From positions 1 to 53,634 of the forward strand of contig DATNFP010000199.1 of the NCBI GenBank assembly GCA_035606335.1: a stretch of 53,634 nucleotides of DNA, in the 5' to 3' direction. This DNA comes from DATNFP01 sp035606335 (GTDB lineage: Bacteria > Bacteroidota > Bacteroidia > Chitinophagales > Chitinophagaceae). Positions 41,194-50,195 of this stretch are shown here, one piece after another. The notes under the pieces were generated by a model. The model did no database searches and had not been told where the DNA came from. It saw only the letters and a list, made by a program, of their open reading frames with translations. Each line of letters starts with the position of its first letter. Position 1 is the stretch's first letter. A program made the position numbers and the translations under genes.

Positions 41194-43668
41194 ATGAAAA
41201 GGATACTATTTAGTTTGCTAACACTCGTTAGCTGCTACTCTGCTTTTGCACAAACCTATATGGGCTCGCCGGCAAAGTGGTATGAATATCAGGGAATACT
41301 CGGCGCCGACAGCGGAGTAAAAAGCAAAGGCGCATTTGTCTTAAACCAAAATGACACTACTACCAAAGCTGTGACGATTACACAGTTGAATGATAGTACT
41401 TCTGGCTTAACCCATTATAGCGATACTACTTCTGGTTTAAATTCAAAAATTGCAACTACTTATATTGTAAAACAATTGATAGCAGGTGGCGGTTTACAAG
41501 GTGCAGCAATTCCGTCAACAAGCCCAGGTTCACATTTGCAAGGCAAATATTGGTTTGCCAGTACTGTTGGAACGTATGCAAATTTTGGCGGTATCGTTTT
41601 GGCTTCAAACGAATATGCTGCACTTATTGATAATGGGACGAGCTATGATAAAGTGGATATTCCCACAAACTTAACACCTGTTTTAGATAGTATTTATAAG
41701 CTGGATACTGCATATAATAACGCTAACAATATTTATTGGTTTAGCTCTAATCCAATTACCTATACGGCATCTGGTAATAATATTAATGTCACAGTTCCTT
41801 CAGGTTTTATTGTATCAGGTAGTTATAGTTCTTCATTTATCGCATGTCCCTCCTATTCTGGCACAATAAATCACTTAAATGCTTTAATACTTGACATGAG
41901 CAATCCTTCAAGTCCTACATTTATTAATGCTTCTCCTATAAATGCAAATGTTAAAGCAAATGCAGCGAGAAAGATATTTATTGGGTGTGCTTACGGATTG
42001 CCATGGTCAACAATATCGAGTGTACAAGGCCAATTTACACCTACAAGTATAACAAATGGTATGAATGCATTAGGATTGACATTAAAAGTATATGTGCCAG
42101 CAACAAATCAAACTGTTACAATTAATAACATATCAGGGAATACCGTACAACTTACGATACCAAATGGTTTCGTGGTATCCACTGGGTATCCCCAAAGTTT
42201 CACAGCAATAACAGCTCATACGGATACATTGAATAATACGCAGGTATTATATTTAGATGTTTCAAACCCATCAACTCCAGTTTGGACTAAAGTGTCAAGT
42301 GCAGGTAATGGTATTGCAAGAATCTTAAACTATTACGGTCAGCTTTTTAGCGAAAGCGGCTCATTGAATACTCTGCTATATAATGCATATGTTGTTTATA
42401 ATTCGCCTAGCACACCGTCTATTCAACATTATCTAATTCGTAAGCCGGCAAATGGAGGGATAATAAGTGTTAATTGTTTTGATACTTCTATAACAACAGC
42501 GCAAAATAGGATTACAAATGTAACAGCTACGAAAAGAGTGGAATTAGATTTAGCACCTGGACTATATTTAGAACCAGGTGATGGTGGTAATGGTTTAGTA
42601 TGTCACGATTTTATAGATATACATGGTCTACAACGTGATAGCTGTATAATAATGGGACCTCCCCTTTCTCATGGAAGCCAAGCGAACGGTAGTGCAATGT
42701 TTGTAGCAAATAGTAATATCAGCAACTTAACTATTTTAGGTTATAAGAATAAGTATTGTGTTCACTTAGATAATGCTGGTGGCAGCAATCCTGTAGATAA
42801 TAACAGGGTTGCTTACTTTGATCATGTAAACTTTAGACATTTGGGTTCGGATGATGGATTTGGATTTGATTTGGGATTTGGAGAATATTTTTCACAGAAA
42901 TATGTATTCACTGATTGTAATCTTTTAGGATGGGGTATGTTTTGGCACAATGCGCAAAGCGGAGGAACTTCAAGACAATCTGGTTCGGCGCTATTATTAA
43001 AATTCAAAGGATGTAAAATGAAACAGGCATTCTTTACTGATTTTGCTTCGTATAATAATGATAGTATAGTATTTGAAGGGTGCCAAATAGATAGTATAAC
43101 ACTAGATGCACAAACAGGTACTTATAACTCTAATCCGACTGATACAAACTGTAATAGAGGGTGGTATCCGCCTTTTACAAAAATATATGATGATGGAGCC
43201 AATAAAATTGGGTGGGTTGGTTATAGGGATACTGCTGCGGCATTATTTGGTAATCATCCAGCAAAGTTTGTATCACTTAATGAACAAGATTATAATAGCA
43301 CTTCATCTACTATTCCTCAAGGCTATGCGGTAGTAAAAGGAGCGGATAGTGCATTGGCTGATGTTTATCCATCCAATATTATTTATTGGGGTAACGTTTC
43401 TCCCTATACCGGAAGTGGTGTTTTAGCTGGAGTAGCTGAAGAAAATATTAGTGCTTATTCTTCGGGTTCAGTGCAGTATAGAGGAAAGCCATTAATGTAT
43501 TTTAATAACAGTGCTGGAAGTATTTCTTATAATTCCCCCCTAACAGTAAATAGCATAGGACAATTTATTTTTTGGACAGGAACTGGTCAGATATTTGGTT
43601 ATGCTCTACAACCAGCAAGTAGTAATGGTTTAATTCGAGGGCAGCTAATAAACACAACTAGGCTTTAA
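41194..43668 (+). CDS. Large tail fibre/beta-helix protein with an N-terminal Sec-type signal peptide
   Basis: 824 residues. It opens with a clear signal peptide (MKRILFSLLTLVSCYSAFAQ), unusual for a virion protein. After a fibre-like N-terminal part (MGSPAKWYEYQGILGADSGVKSK) and beta repeats, residues ~435-650 form a beta-helix with Asn/Asp-rich turns (HDFIDIHGLQRDSCIIMGPP, ISNLTILGYKNKYCVHLDN, GFDLGFGEYFSQKYVFTDCNLLG). This helix matches the proteins at 43,727 and 47,121. The last ~100 residues (VLAGVAEENISAYSSGSVQYRG ... FGYALQPASSNG) resemble DUF2190-type decoration proteins. It may be a receptor-binding or surface-degrading fibre. Confidence 0.7.
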   Translation: MKRILFSLLTLVSCYSAFAQTYMGSPAKWYEYQGILGADSGVKSKGAFVLNQNDTTTKAVTITQLNDSTSGLTHYSDTTSGLNSKIATTYIVKQLIAGGGLQGAAIPSTSPGSHLQGKYWFASTVGTYANFGGIVLASNEYAALIDNGTSYDKVDIPTNLTPVLDSIYKLDTAYNNANNIYWFSSNPITYTASGNNINVTVPSGFIVSGSYSSSFIACPSYSGTINHLNALILDMSNPSSPTFINASPINANVKANAARKIFIGCAYGLPWSTISSVQGQFTPTSITNGMNALGLTLKVYVPATNQTVTINNISGNTVQLTIPNGFVVSTGYPQSFTAITAHTDTLNNTQVLYLDVSNPSTPVWTKVSSAGNGIARILNYYGQLFSESGSLNTLLYNAYVVYNSPSTPSIQHYLIRKPANGGIISVNCFDTSITTAQNRITNVTATKRVELDLAPGLYLEPGDGGNGLVCHDFIDIHGLQRDSCIIMGPPLSHGSQANGSAMFVANSNISNLTILGYKNKYCVHLDNAGGSNPVDNNRVAYFDHVNFRHLGSDDGFGFDLGFGEYFSQKYVFTDCNLLGWGMFWHNAQSGGTSRQSGSALLLKFKGCKMKQAFFTDFASYNNDSIVFEGCQIDSITLDAQTGTYNSNPTDTNCNRGWYPPFTKIYDDGANKIGWVGYRDTAAALFGNHPAKFVSLNEQDYNSTSSTIPQGYAVVKGADSALADVYPSNIIYWGNVSPYTGSGVLAGVAEENISAYSSGSVQYRGKPLMYFNNSAGSISYNSPLTVNSIGQFIFWTGTGQIFGYALQPASSNGLIRGQLINTTRL

Positions 43669-43726
43669 TTTTAGTTCTCTCAAAAATGTATGTAAATTGC
43701 ATGTATACATTTAATCAAATACCTAT

Positions 43727-44491
43727 ATGCTTAAAGGGATTTTAAGTAGACATGCAAAAATTATAAAAGAGCGAGACGGTAGCAAATTAGTACAGATCTA
43801 CATCAGTAAATCCGGAGATTTTACTTCCATAACAGACGCTTTAGCTTCCATTAAAGATAATGGTTCGAAAAAAAAATACATTCTCCATATTTCTAATGGT
43901 ATATACGAAAATGAAGGTGGTTCAAATGGATTCGGAATTGAACTAAAGCATTTTGTTGATATAAAAGGTGAAAGCAGGGAAGGAGTAATAATTTCAGGTG
44001 CAATGGCTCCAGGCGATAGAGAAAGTCAAAGAAAATATTCCACAATACATAAACCTGCCCATTGTAGCATTGAAAATTTGACTATCTATACTCCCAATAA
44101 TAAGTATGGCATTCATGCTGATACCGGTAGCCCCAGCAATTATAATTTAAAAGTAAAAAACTGCGTCATTCATAATGATGGCGGCTATGATGGTTTCGAC
44201 GTTGGCATCGGAATTTATTTTAATCAATCAATAAGCTTCGAAAATTGTCAATTTAAAGGAAAGGGCATATTTATCCATAACGCTTCTTCCATTAAAAATG
44301 GGAAAAAGAATAATTTCTATTCTTTTTCGTGCGTAGAAAGCGAAATGAGTAATTTTCATTTTTCAGAATATATTAGTTGCAATCCAGGGAAAATATTGCT
44401 AAGCAAGAATAAAATAGATAAAATAACTCACGATAAAATTCCTGGGACAATTGCTGGCAATATAGACTACAAAGCTCAAATGATAAATTAA
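43727..44491 (+). CDS. Beta-helix protein related to the fibre (no signal peptide)
   Basis: 254 residues with no signal peptide or membrane helix. The body is a right-handed beta-helix, pectate-lyase-like in outline: KHFVDIKGESREGVIISGAM, CSIENLTIYTPNNKYGIHADT, LKVKNCVIHNDGGYDGFDVGIGIYFNQSI, FENCQFKGKGIFIHNA. The same blocks occur in the fibre at 41,194 and in the protein at 47,121. Catalytic residues of pectate lyases (Arg and Asp/Ca sites) cannot be placed with confidence. It may be a free copy of the fibre's binding or enzymatic domain. It begins 58 bases after the fibre gene. Confidence 0.7.
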   Translation: MLKGILSRHAKIIKERDGSKLVQIYISKSGDFTSITDALASIKDNGSKKKYILHISNGIYENEGGSNGFGIELKHFVDIKGESREGVIISGAMAPGDRESQRKYSTIHKPAHCSIENLTIYTPNNKYGIHADTGSPSNYNLKVKNCVIHNDGGYDGFDVGIGIYFNQSISFENCQFKGKGIFIHNASSIKNGKKNNFYSFSCVESEMSNFHFSEYISCNPGKILLSKNKIDKITHDKIPGTIAGNIDYKAQMIN

Positions 44492-44502
44492 CATTGTCAT
44501 CC

Positions 44503-44542
44503 AAAGATCTTCAGGTGATATCATATCACCTCGAAGATCTTT
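44503..44542. terminator. Large inverted repeat after the fibre-domain gene
   Basis: AAAGATCTTC (44503-44512) pairs with GAAGATCTTT (44533-44542), and inside it GGTGATAT (44514-44521) pairs with ATATCACC (44523-44530). Together this is about 18 bp of nearly perfect stem. It lies 12 bases after the stop at 44491 and could terminate transcription in both directions. Confidence 0.7.
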
Positions 44543-44565
44543 AAGCTTAAATAAACAATTGCACT

Positions 44566-44588
44566 TAGTGATAGTAGCATCATCACTA
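44566..44588. repeat. Short inverted repeat
   Basis: TAGTGAT (44566-44572) and ATCACTA (44582-44588) form a 7-bp stem just past the large inverted repeat, in the spacer before the acyltransferase gene. Confidence 0.4.
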
Positions 44589-44772
44589 TTTCCTTCAGGT
44601 ACATTCTTATGGTTTTCAGCATATTGAAAGGGGTTGGTTAATTGGATAGACGCAAGGATTTCAAAAAAAGTTAGGGAACCTGGTGAGTTTTTTTATCATT
44701 ACGTTGTTTATTCACTTATAATTGTTTTTTACATCCGGGCACCATAATTTGCGTCATTATAGAATTGCCCCG

Positions 44773-45882
44773 ATGAAAACAAAAGATACCACTGCCATTG
44801 TAGCGTCCACAAGGCTTTATACACTCGATTATCTGCGGGGCTTTGCTGCATGTGGTATCATGCTGTTTCATTATCTGAACAATGGTGTAGGCAGCACCAC
44901 CGGCGCCAATACATTTCTCATGCGAATTGGCTCCTATGGAGTATCAATATTTTATGTGCTCAGCGGACTTACTCTTTATTATGTTTATTTCCGGCGCATG
45001 AAGCCCTCCCTACCCGATCTTAAGGATTTTTATGTCAAGCGTTTTTTCAGAATATTCCCGTTGTTGTGGCTGGTAGTTATTCTTACCCTGCTCATAAAGC
45101 ATTACAATCCCGGTTGGAAGCAACTGGTACTAAATTTCACTGGTCTTTTCAGTTTCATACACCGTCCGGGTCTTGCATTGGGGCAATGGTCTATCGGTAA
45201 TGAGCTTGTCTTTTATCTTTTCTTTCCGTTTTTTGTCCTGTTTTCAAAAAAGAGCAAATTTGTTTTCTATCTTTTTTCTGCGGCTATTATTGCTATCTAT
45301 CTGTATTTTGCCTTTAGGGTATTAACCCCAAATATTGACCTGGTACATCAGTGGACTACTTATATCAATCCGTTAAACCAGGTTTTTCTTTTCCTTGGCG
45401 GCTATTTGATAGGTTTCCTTTTTCGCGAAGTAAAAATTTCAAAAACAACAGATCTGCTGATTCTGGCAGTGGGGCTTTTATTGCTTATCTTTTATCCTAC
45501 GGGTAATGGAAATGAGGCGGTGCTTGTTACCGGTATTAACAGGTTGGTATTTACCGGTATCTGCTTTATTATATGTTTTGCTTTTTACAAGAATACTGTA
45601 AAGCTTCCCAGGATCCTTAACAGGTTCTTTACCTTTTTAGGGGAAGCAAGCTATTCTGTATACCTTCTGCACCCTATAGTATGGGGCCTTGTTGGGCTTA
45701 TAGCGTTGCCTGCTGCTGCGCACATTATTATTTCTATCCCGCTCACATTCTTTGTTAGCTATATAGTATATAATAAGTATGAAAGATATTTTATGGAGAA
45801 AGGGCGTGTAATAGCCAAAAAGTATATAAACCCGCCAAAAGAGACTACAGTACAGCAAACGAAGGAAGCCACAGCCGTGTGA
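44773..45882 (+). CDS. Acyltransferase family 3 (OafA/NodX-like) membrane protein
   Basis: 369 residues with about ten membrane helices. The family transfers acetyl or other acyl groups to surface sugars from the cytoplasmic side. The signature near the start (LDYLRGFAACGIMLFHYLNNGV) has the catalytic-type His in FHY; a conserved Arg-rich loop (YVKRFFRIFPLLWLVV) and a WSIGNELVFYLFFP segment follow. I use the ATG at 44773; an in-frame ATG at 44722 adds a hydrophilic leader. Together with the adjacent sialidase-fold and beta-helix genes it may alter surface polysaccharide. Confidence 0.9.
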   Translation: MKTKDTTAIVASTRLYTLDYLRGFAACGIMLFHYLNNGVGSTTGANTFLMRIGSYGVSIFYVLSGLTLYYVYFRRMKPSLPDLKDFYVKRFFRIFPLLWLVVILTLLIKHYNPGWKQLVLNFTGLFSFIHRPGLALGQWSIGNELVFYLFFPFFVLFSKKSKFVFYLFSAAIIAIYLYFAFRVLTPNIDLVHQWTTYINPLNQVFLFLGGYLIGFLFREVKISKTTDLLILAVGLLLLIFYPTGNGNEAVLVTGINRLVFTGICFIICFAFYKNTVKLPRILNRFFTFLGEASYSVYLLHPIVWGLVGLIALPAAAHIIISIPLTFFVSYIVYNKYERYFMEKGRVIAKKYINPPKETTVQQTKEATAV

Positions 45883-45965
45883 TACACATTGTTAAAATTA
45901 TTTCATTTTAAACGTTATAATGGCTTACGGCATCACTTTTGAAAAAAGAAAGAAAATTTAAGGGA

Positions 45966-47096
45966 ATGAAAAAGCTATTGATATTATTGTGCGTGATGTA
46001 TTCTGCTTATGCTGTTGCACAGGATGAGGTAACTGATAATTATAAGATAAGCAGCGAAGCATCATTATCGCTCAATTCTCCATATCATGCCTCAGAGGGA
46101 ATATTAATGACCATAGGAAAGGACAGCCTGCTTGATATCTTCAGACTTGATACCTCTAATGCGCATATGTCGAATTATGGTTCGATAGTAAAACGTTTTA
46201 GTTACGATGGTGGTAAAACATGGACACCCTATACTTTGGTATATCATGGTCCGGCCGACGACAGAAATATAGGTGGCGGTTATAAGAACGGAATGGTAAT
46301 AGTTTTTTTCAGAGAGCTAAATCAGGGACATGGCTACGTTCGGTATTTAATGTTTTCACACGACAAGGGTAAAACATTTACTTCACCCGCCAGAGTTGCG
46401 CAAAAAATACAAACTGTTGTTGGTGTTCCTTTTGGACAATTGGTAACTGCCGACAGTGGGAAAATATATCAGCTCTACTATTCTCAAAGTAAGATAAATC
46501 TTATCTATTCTTATGATGGGACCAACTGGAGTGTGCCAACTGAAGTATATAACGATACAAGCAGAGTGATAGGCGAGCCCGCAATGGTATACTGTGGTAA
46601 AGGAAAATTATTAATTCTGGCCAGGAGGGATAAAGGGTATTTCCCGTATGAACAATTTGTATCCTCCGATAACGGCAATACATGGGTAGATGAGGGATCT
46701 ACCAACATCGGGGTTGATGCCACGCCGTTTACATTTAATGATGTATCTCCCTATATGACATACGATTCTGTTCACGATGTTATCATAGCATTGGCAACGA
46801 TACGCCCTCGTGATAGAAAAACAGGGGGCACCACTGGCGGTGTGTTACTTTATGTAAATACGCCTGCCAGCGTATTTACAAACAGGCTGGGATGGAGTTT
46901 CAGGGGTAAGCTAAACAGACCCGAACCCAATATGGATGACTTTTATGGTTATCCTGTATTAGCGCGGATAAATAAAGATGAATGGATTGGTATTCTTACA
47001 GATGCCGTACCTGTGGGCGGTGTTAGCGGATACACGATCTATGGACACCAGCATGCTTCCCTGTATCAGTTCACAATTACTTATAATGAGCATTAG
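45966..47096 (+). CDS. Secreted sialidase-fold (BNR/Asp-box) protein
   Basis: 376 residues from the ATG at 45966; a TTG nine codons upstream would put a charged leader before the signal peptide (KKLLILLCVMYSAYAVAQ). At least three Asp-box-like repeats are visible (SYDGGKTWTPY, SHDKGKTFTSP, SSDNGNTWVDE), the hallmark of six-bladed sialidase-type propellers. Arg and Glu/Asp residues that could be catalytic are present, but the family cannot be decided without alignment, so exo-sialidase activity is not claimed. It lies between the acyltransferase and a beta-helix gene. Confidence 0.75.
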   Translation: MKKLLILLCVMYSAYAVAQDEVTDNYKISSEASLSLNSPYHASEGILMTIGKDSLLDIFRLDTSNAHMSNYGSIVKRFSYDGGKTWTPYTLVYHGPADDRNIGGGYKNGMVIVFFRELNQGHGYVRYLMFSHDKGKTFTSPARVAQKIQTVVGVPFGQLVTADSGKIYQLYYSQSKINLIYSYDGTNWSVPTEVYNDTSRVIGEPAMVYCGKGKLLILARRDKGYFPYEQFVSSDNGNTWVDEGSTNIGVDATPFTFNDVSPYMTYDSVHDVIIALATIRPRDRKTGGTTGGVLLYVNTPASVFTNRLGWSFRGKLNRPEPNMDDFYGYPVLARINKDEWIGILTDAVPVGGVSGYTIYGHQHASLYQFTITYNEH

Positions 47097-47120
47097 CAAT
47101 ATTTTCATCAATAAATTAAC

Positions 47121-48020
47121 ATGATGAAAAAAGAGAAGCTGATCCTGCTTATTATTATTCTTGCCCTCGGAGGAATATCAATAGGGATCTATAAAAAGAT
47201 ATTTGTCAGGCAAAGGGTTAATAATAATTCCGGACGACCTTTTACAATTACGCATATCAGGATAAAGAAGGGAGGTAAGCCTGGTTTTAATTGCGATTAT
47301 ACTTCTATTACTGCTGCCCTGCTGGCTATCGACGATAATAGTAGCACACACCGCTACGAGCTGGACCTTGCCAATGGAGTATACAATGCGGAAGCAGGAC
47401 AAGGTTACAGAGGGCTGGAGCTAAAAAACTTTGTGGATATAGTAGGGCAAAACCGGGACAGCATTGTAATTGCCGGTATTTATGCGCCTGCCGGGTTGGA
47501 GAAAGAATTTTCAACAATAAACCGGGTAGCCAACTGTACGGTTAAAAACGTAAGCATCTATGCCAGTAGGAATGAGTATTGTGTCCGTGCCGATCAGCCT
47601 TCCCCATACGATTATATCTTCACACTCGAAAATTGCACACTGGATAACAGAGACCCGAATAATAGATTTGAGTTGGGGATAGGGATGAATAATGCGCAAA
47701 AGGTTATAATTAAGAACTGCATATTCAGAAGAGTAGGTATCAATGTATATAATGCCCGAAAAAGAAGTGACTCATCCAGGCTGGAAATAATTGATTGTAA
47801 ACTAAATACCTTACACTATACTGATGATCCTCAAGGCAATTATGGTACTTTCCTTTTGTCTGGTAATACGATAAAAACACTATTACTGGATAGCAAAATG
47901 CCTGCTAATAAAACTGAACAGCCTGCTGTAACAATTATTAATGAGAATAATAAAATAGACAGTATCGCCTACCTGAATAACTATCCCGTAGGATCAGGCA
48001 GGAAAGTTTTCGATCGCTGA
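47121..48020 (+). CDS. Membrane-anchored beta-helix protein related to the fibre
   Basis: 299 residues. The N-terminal helix (EKLILLIIILALGGISIGIYKKIF) is an anchor or uncleaved signal. The rest is the same beta-helix module as in the fibre and the 43,727 protein: YELDLANGVYNAEAGQGYRG, LKNFVDIVGQNRDSIVIAGI, CTVKNVSIYASRNEYCVRADQ, FELGIGMNNAQKVIIKNCIFRRVGINVYNA. The start is one of two adjacent ATGs. It follows the sialidase-fold gene by 24 bases, so a shared transcript is likely. The substrate is unknown. Confidence 0.72.
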   Translation: MMKKEKLILLIIILALGGISIGIYKKIFVRQRVNNNSGRPFTITHIRIKKGGKPGFNCDYTSITAALLAIDDNSSTHRYELDLANGVYNAEAGQGYRGLELKNFVDIVGQNRDSIVIAGIYAPAGLEKEFSTINRVANCTVKNVSIYASRNEYCVRADQPSPYDYIFTLENCTLDNRDPNNRFELGIGMNNAQKVIIKNCIFRRVGINVYNARKRSDSSRLEIIDCKLNTLHYTDDPQGNYGTFLLSGNTIKTLLLDSKMPANKTEQPAVTIINENNKIDSIAYLNNYPVGSGRKVFDR

Positions 48021-48077
48021 TTATTTAAGATAAGTATATTTTTATAAATTTAGATGTGTGTTTGAAACCACAATAGC

Positions 48078-48515
48078 ATGAAATTATTTTACACCTTCAT
48101 TTTTTTATTTCTTTATAATGCATCATCTGCTCAATACATCTACAACGATGTAAAAAGAGACTGGTATGCAGAGATACCATCTGTAGATATAGAGACGCTC
48201 GATTCAATAGTGCTATACCCTAATAAAGCAGCAATAGATCCTAAAAAAGATATGCTGATGTGGCAATTTAAATACGATGAAATATACCAGCTTATCGTTT
48301 TTGATAACGGACAACCCGGAGGGCAAGGTCCAACATACTATGCCCCTGAAAGATGGACTATAAAAACTAAAAAAAATGATGAGCTCGAATTGCAGATGAA
48401 AGATACAAAAGGCGAAAAATGGTTCCACTCCACATTACGCTCTTATAAACTAATACCAATAAGAGACACCTACAACATATTGCAGAGGATGGTACTTGTG
48501 AAAGAAGAGTATTAG
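48078..48515 (+). CDS. Small secreted protein of unknown function
   Basis: 145 residues with a signal peptide (KLFYTFIFLFLYNASSAQ). The mature part is mixed, rich in Tyr and Trp (YNDVKRDWYAEIPSVDIETL, MLMWQFKYDEIYQLIVFDNG, YYAPERWTIKTKKNDELELQMKD). No family is recognised. Its stop overlaps the stop of the convergent minus-strand gene by four bases. Confidence 0.6.
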   Translation: MKLFYTFIFLFLYNASSAQYIYNDVKRDWYAEIPSVDIETLDSIVLYPNKAAIDPKKDMLMWQFKYDEIYQLIVFDNGQPGGQGPTYYAPERWTIKTKKNDELELQMKDTKGEKWFHSTLRSYKLIPIRDTYNILQRMVLVKEEY

Positions 48516-50185
48516 TATTGATCCACATTCTTTTTACTCCAATCCACTATTTTCCACTGGTCGCCCACCTGGTATAGCAAGAGATATTGTGATGGAGCCT
48601 TTTTCAAAGTTATGTCATAAAAATGCCCCACATCTATAACGTTTAGCTTGTAGTATTCATTCTGGTAACTAGTCGCCCCGATTACATTATACCACCACCA
48701 TGTTCCCCATTGGTTTAATGTGACACGCATACTGCTATCATTTAATACAGTGACATGAGCCCCGTCATTAGGGCTTAGCATATTATAAGATAAAACGTCG
48801 AAAACTATATTATTTATCTTTTGGTGTGATAGCAGATTTTTCATCATCTTAAACTCACTTGGGTCAGATGAGCCTATCATTGGCACACCATTCATATTTT
48901 CCGGGTTGTTCAACAGCACTACTACCTTATCGCTTGGATTGGGAAAATTGTTTAACAGGCTGGTAATAATATGATCTGATTCCTTCCAATACTTGTTAAG
49001 CTTTGCAGTAAAATGAATATTGATAAAAGCATAGCCAGCCCATAATGTATAGCTGATAATTTTTAAAGAAATAAAGCTTAATAAAAGGGTGATGAGCATG
49101 TAAATAAAAGCATCGAACATATAGGTATATCTATCCACCACCAGGAGTTGCTGTTTTTGAAACCATAAAGGCATAAGGATGCTCACAGACATACCGCAGA
49201 ATACAAACAGCAGAACGGCAGCTTTAGCCTTAGGCCCAAACTTTTTGAAATTAGTGATTATAAAAAGGCATATGGCGACTACTAATGCGTAAAAAGGGAT
49301 GATACCTCTCCATGATTCACATAGCTTATATACATATTGTCTGGTATCGTTTGATAGAAAACGTCCAAACAACACTATATGAAATAAATATTCAGGCGGC
49401 CTGCTCAGAAGGATATTAGCTTGCTGATGAATGGTATTTACACCTATATGCGCTACCCAGTCTCCATACACTATTCGATAAGTTATCAGATGCAATACAA
49501 ATAGTACAAGCTCCGGTACGAAAAAATAAAGTAATGTTTTTTTCAGTACAAAAATGTCTCTTTTTAATGCTACACGATAATAGAGAGCTAATGCTAATAC
49601 AAACCAAGGTGTGAGATAAAATACTTCTAATGAATAAGTGGAAAGAAAAAAAACAACACCCCCCCACCAAATATATTTTGCATTTTGCGCTTCCTGGAAA
49701 CGTTGCACCCATAGCAATATGAGCAATATCAATAAAAATCCCTGCAAATAATGAAATGAAGACTCCCAAACGATAACTTCAGAGATATGAGGACATACGC
49801 AGTATAATAAAACACCACCCATTGCAATGATGCCTCCATTTTTGATATTTGTATCATTAAATAATTTTTTGCAAATGATATATAACAGGGTGCCGTTAAT
49901 AGCATGCAATGTTATCTGTAGTAAATGCCATAACCATTTGTTGACTCCAAATAATTTGAAAAAAATATAAGTGGTGAACTGTGTAAACTGGTAAAGGCTT
50001 TTTACATGAAAATTTGTCCTGTTCAGATATTCCCAAAAGCTATGGTTTTCTATTTGATCCAGCCAGCCCACTACATCTGTCACAAAACCGGCTTTGGCAG
50101 CGGGTAGATACAATATGAATAAAATGAGCCAGAACACGCAAAACGCAATGCAATTATTCTGGTTTATTTTTTGTAAGAAGCTCAT
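48512..50185 (-). CDS. Multi-spanning GT-C-like membrane protein (paralog 2)
   Basis: 557 residues with about ten membrane helices up to residue ~410 and a soluble C-terminal domain. The first external loop carries GFVTDVVGWLDQIENHSFWEY, with acidic residues in the place where GT-C glycosyltransferases keep their catalytic Asp. YQFTQFTTYIFFKLFGVNKWLWHLLQITLHAING and the later YSLEVFYLTPWF are shared with the neighbour. The C-terminal domain (VVLLNNPENMNGVPMIG ... DVGHFYDITLKKAP) probably faces the periplasm. Likely adds sugars from a lipid carrier to a surface glycan, but activity is not established. Confidence 0.65.
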   Translation of the reverse strand: MSFLQKINQNNCIAFCVFWLILFILYLPAAKAGFVTDVVGWLDQIENHSFWEYLNRTNFHVKSLYQFTQFTTYIFFKLFGVNKWLWHLLQITLHAINGTLLYIICKKLFNDTNIKNGGIIAMGGVLLYCVCPHISEVIVWESSFHYLQGFLLILLILLWVQRFQEAQNAKYIWWGGVVFFLSTYSLEVFYLTPWFVLALALYYRVALKRDIFVLKKTLLYFFVPELVLFVLHLITYRIVYGDWVAHIGVNTIHQQANILLSRPPEYLFHIVLFGRFLSNDTRQYVYKLCESWRGIIPFYALVVAICLFIITNFKKFGPKAKAAVLLFVFCGMSVSILMPLWFQKQQLLVVDRYTYMFDAFIYMLITLLLSFISLKIISYTLWAGYAFINIHFTAKLNKYWKESDHIITSLLNNFPNPSDKVVVLLNNPENMNGVPMIGSSDPSEFKMMKNLLSHQKINNIVFDVLSYNMLSPNDGAHVTVLNDSSMRVTLNQWGTWWWYNVIGATSYQNEYYKLNVIDVGHFYDITLKKAPSQYLLLYQVGDQWKIVDWSKKNVDQY

Positions 50186-50195
50186 AGTTCACCTT

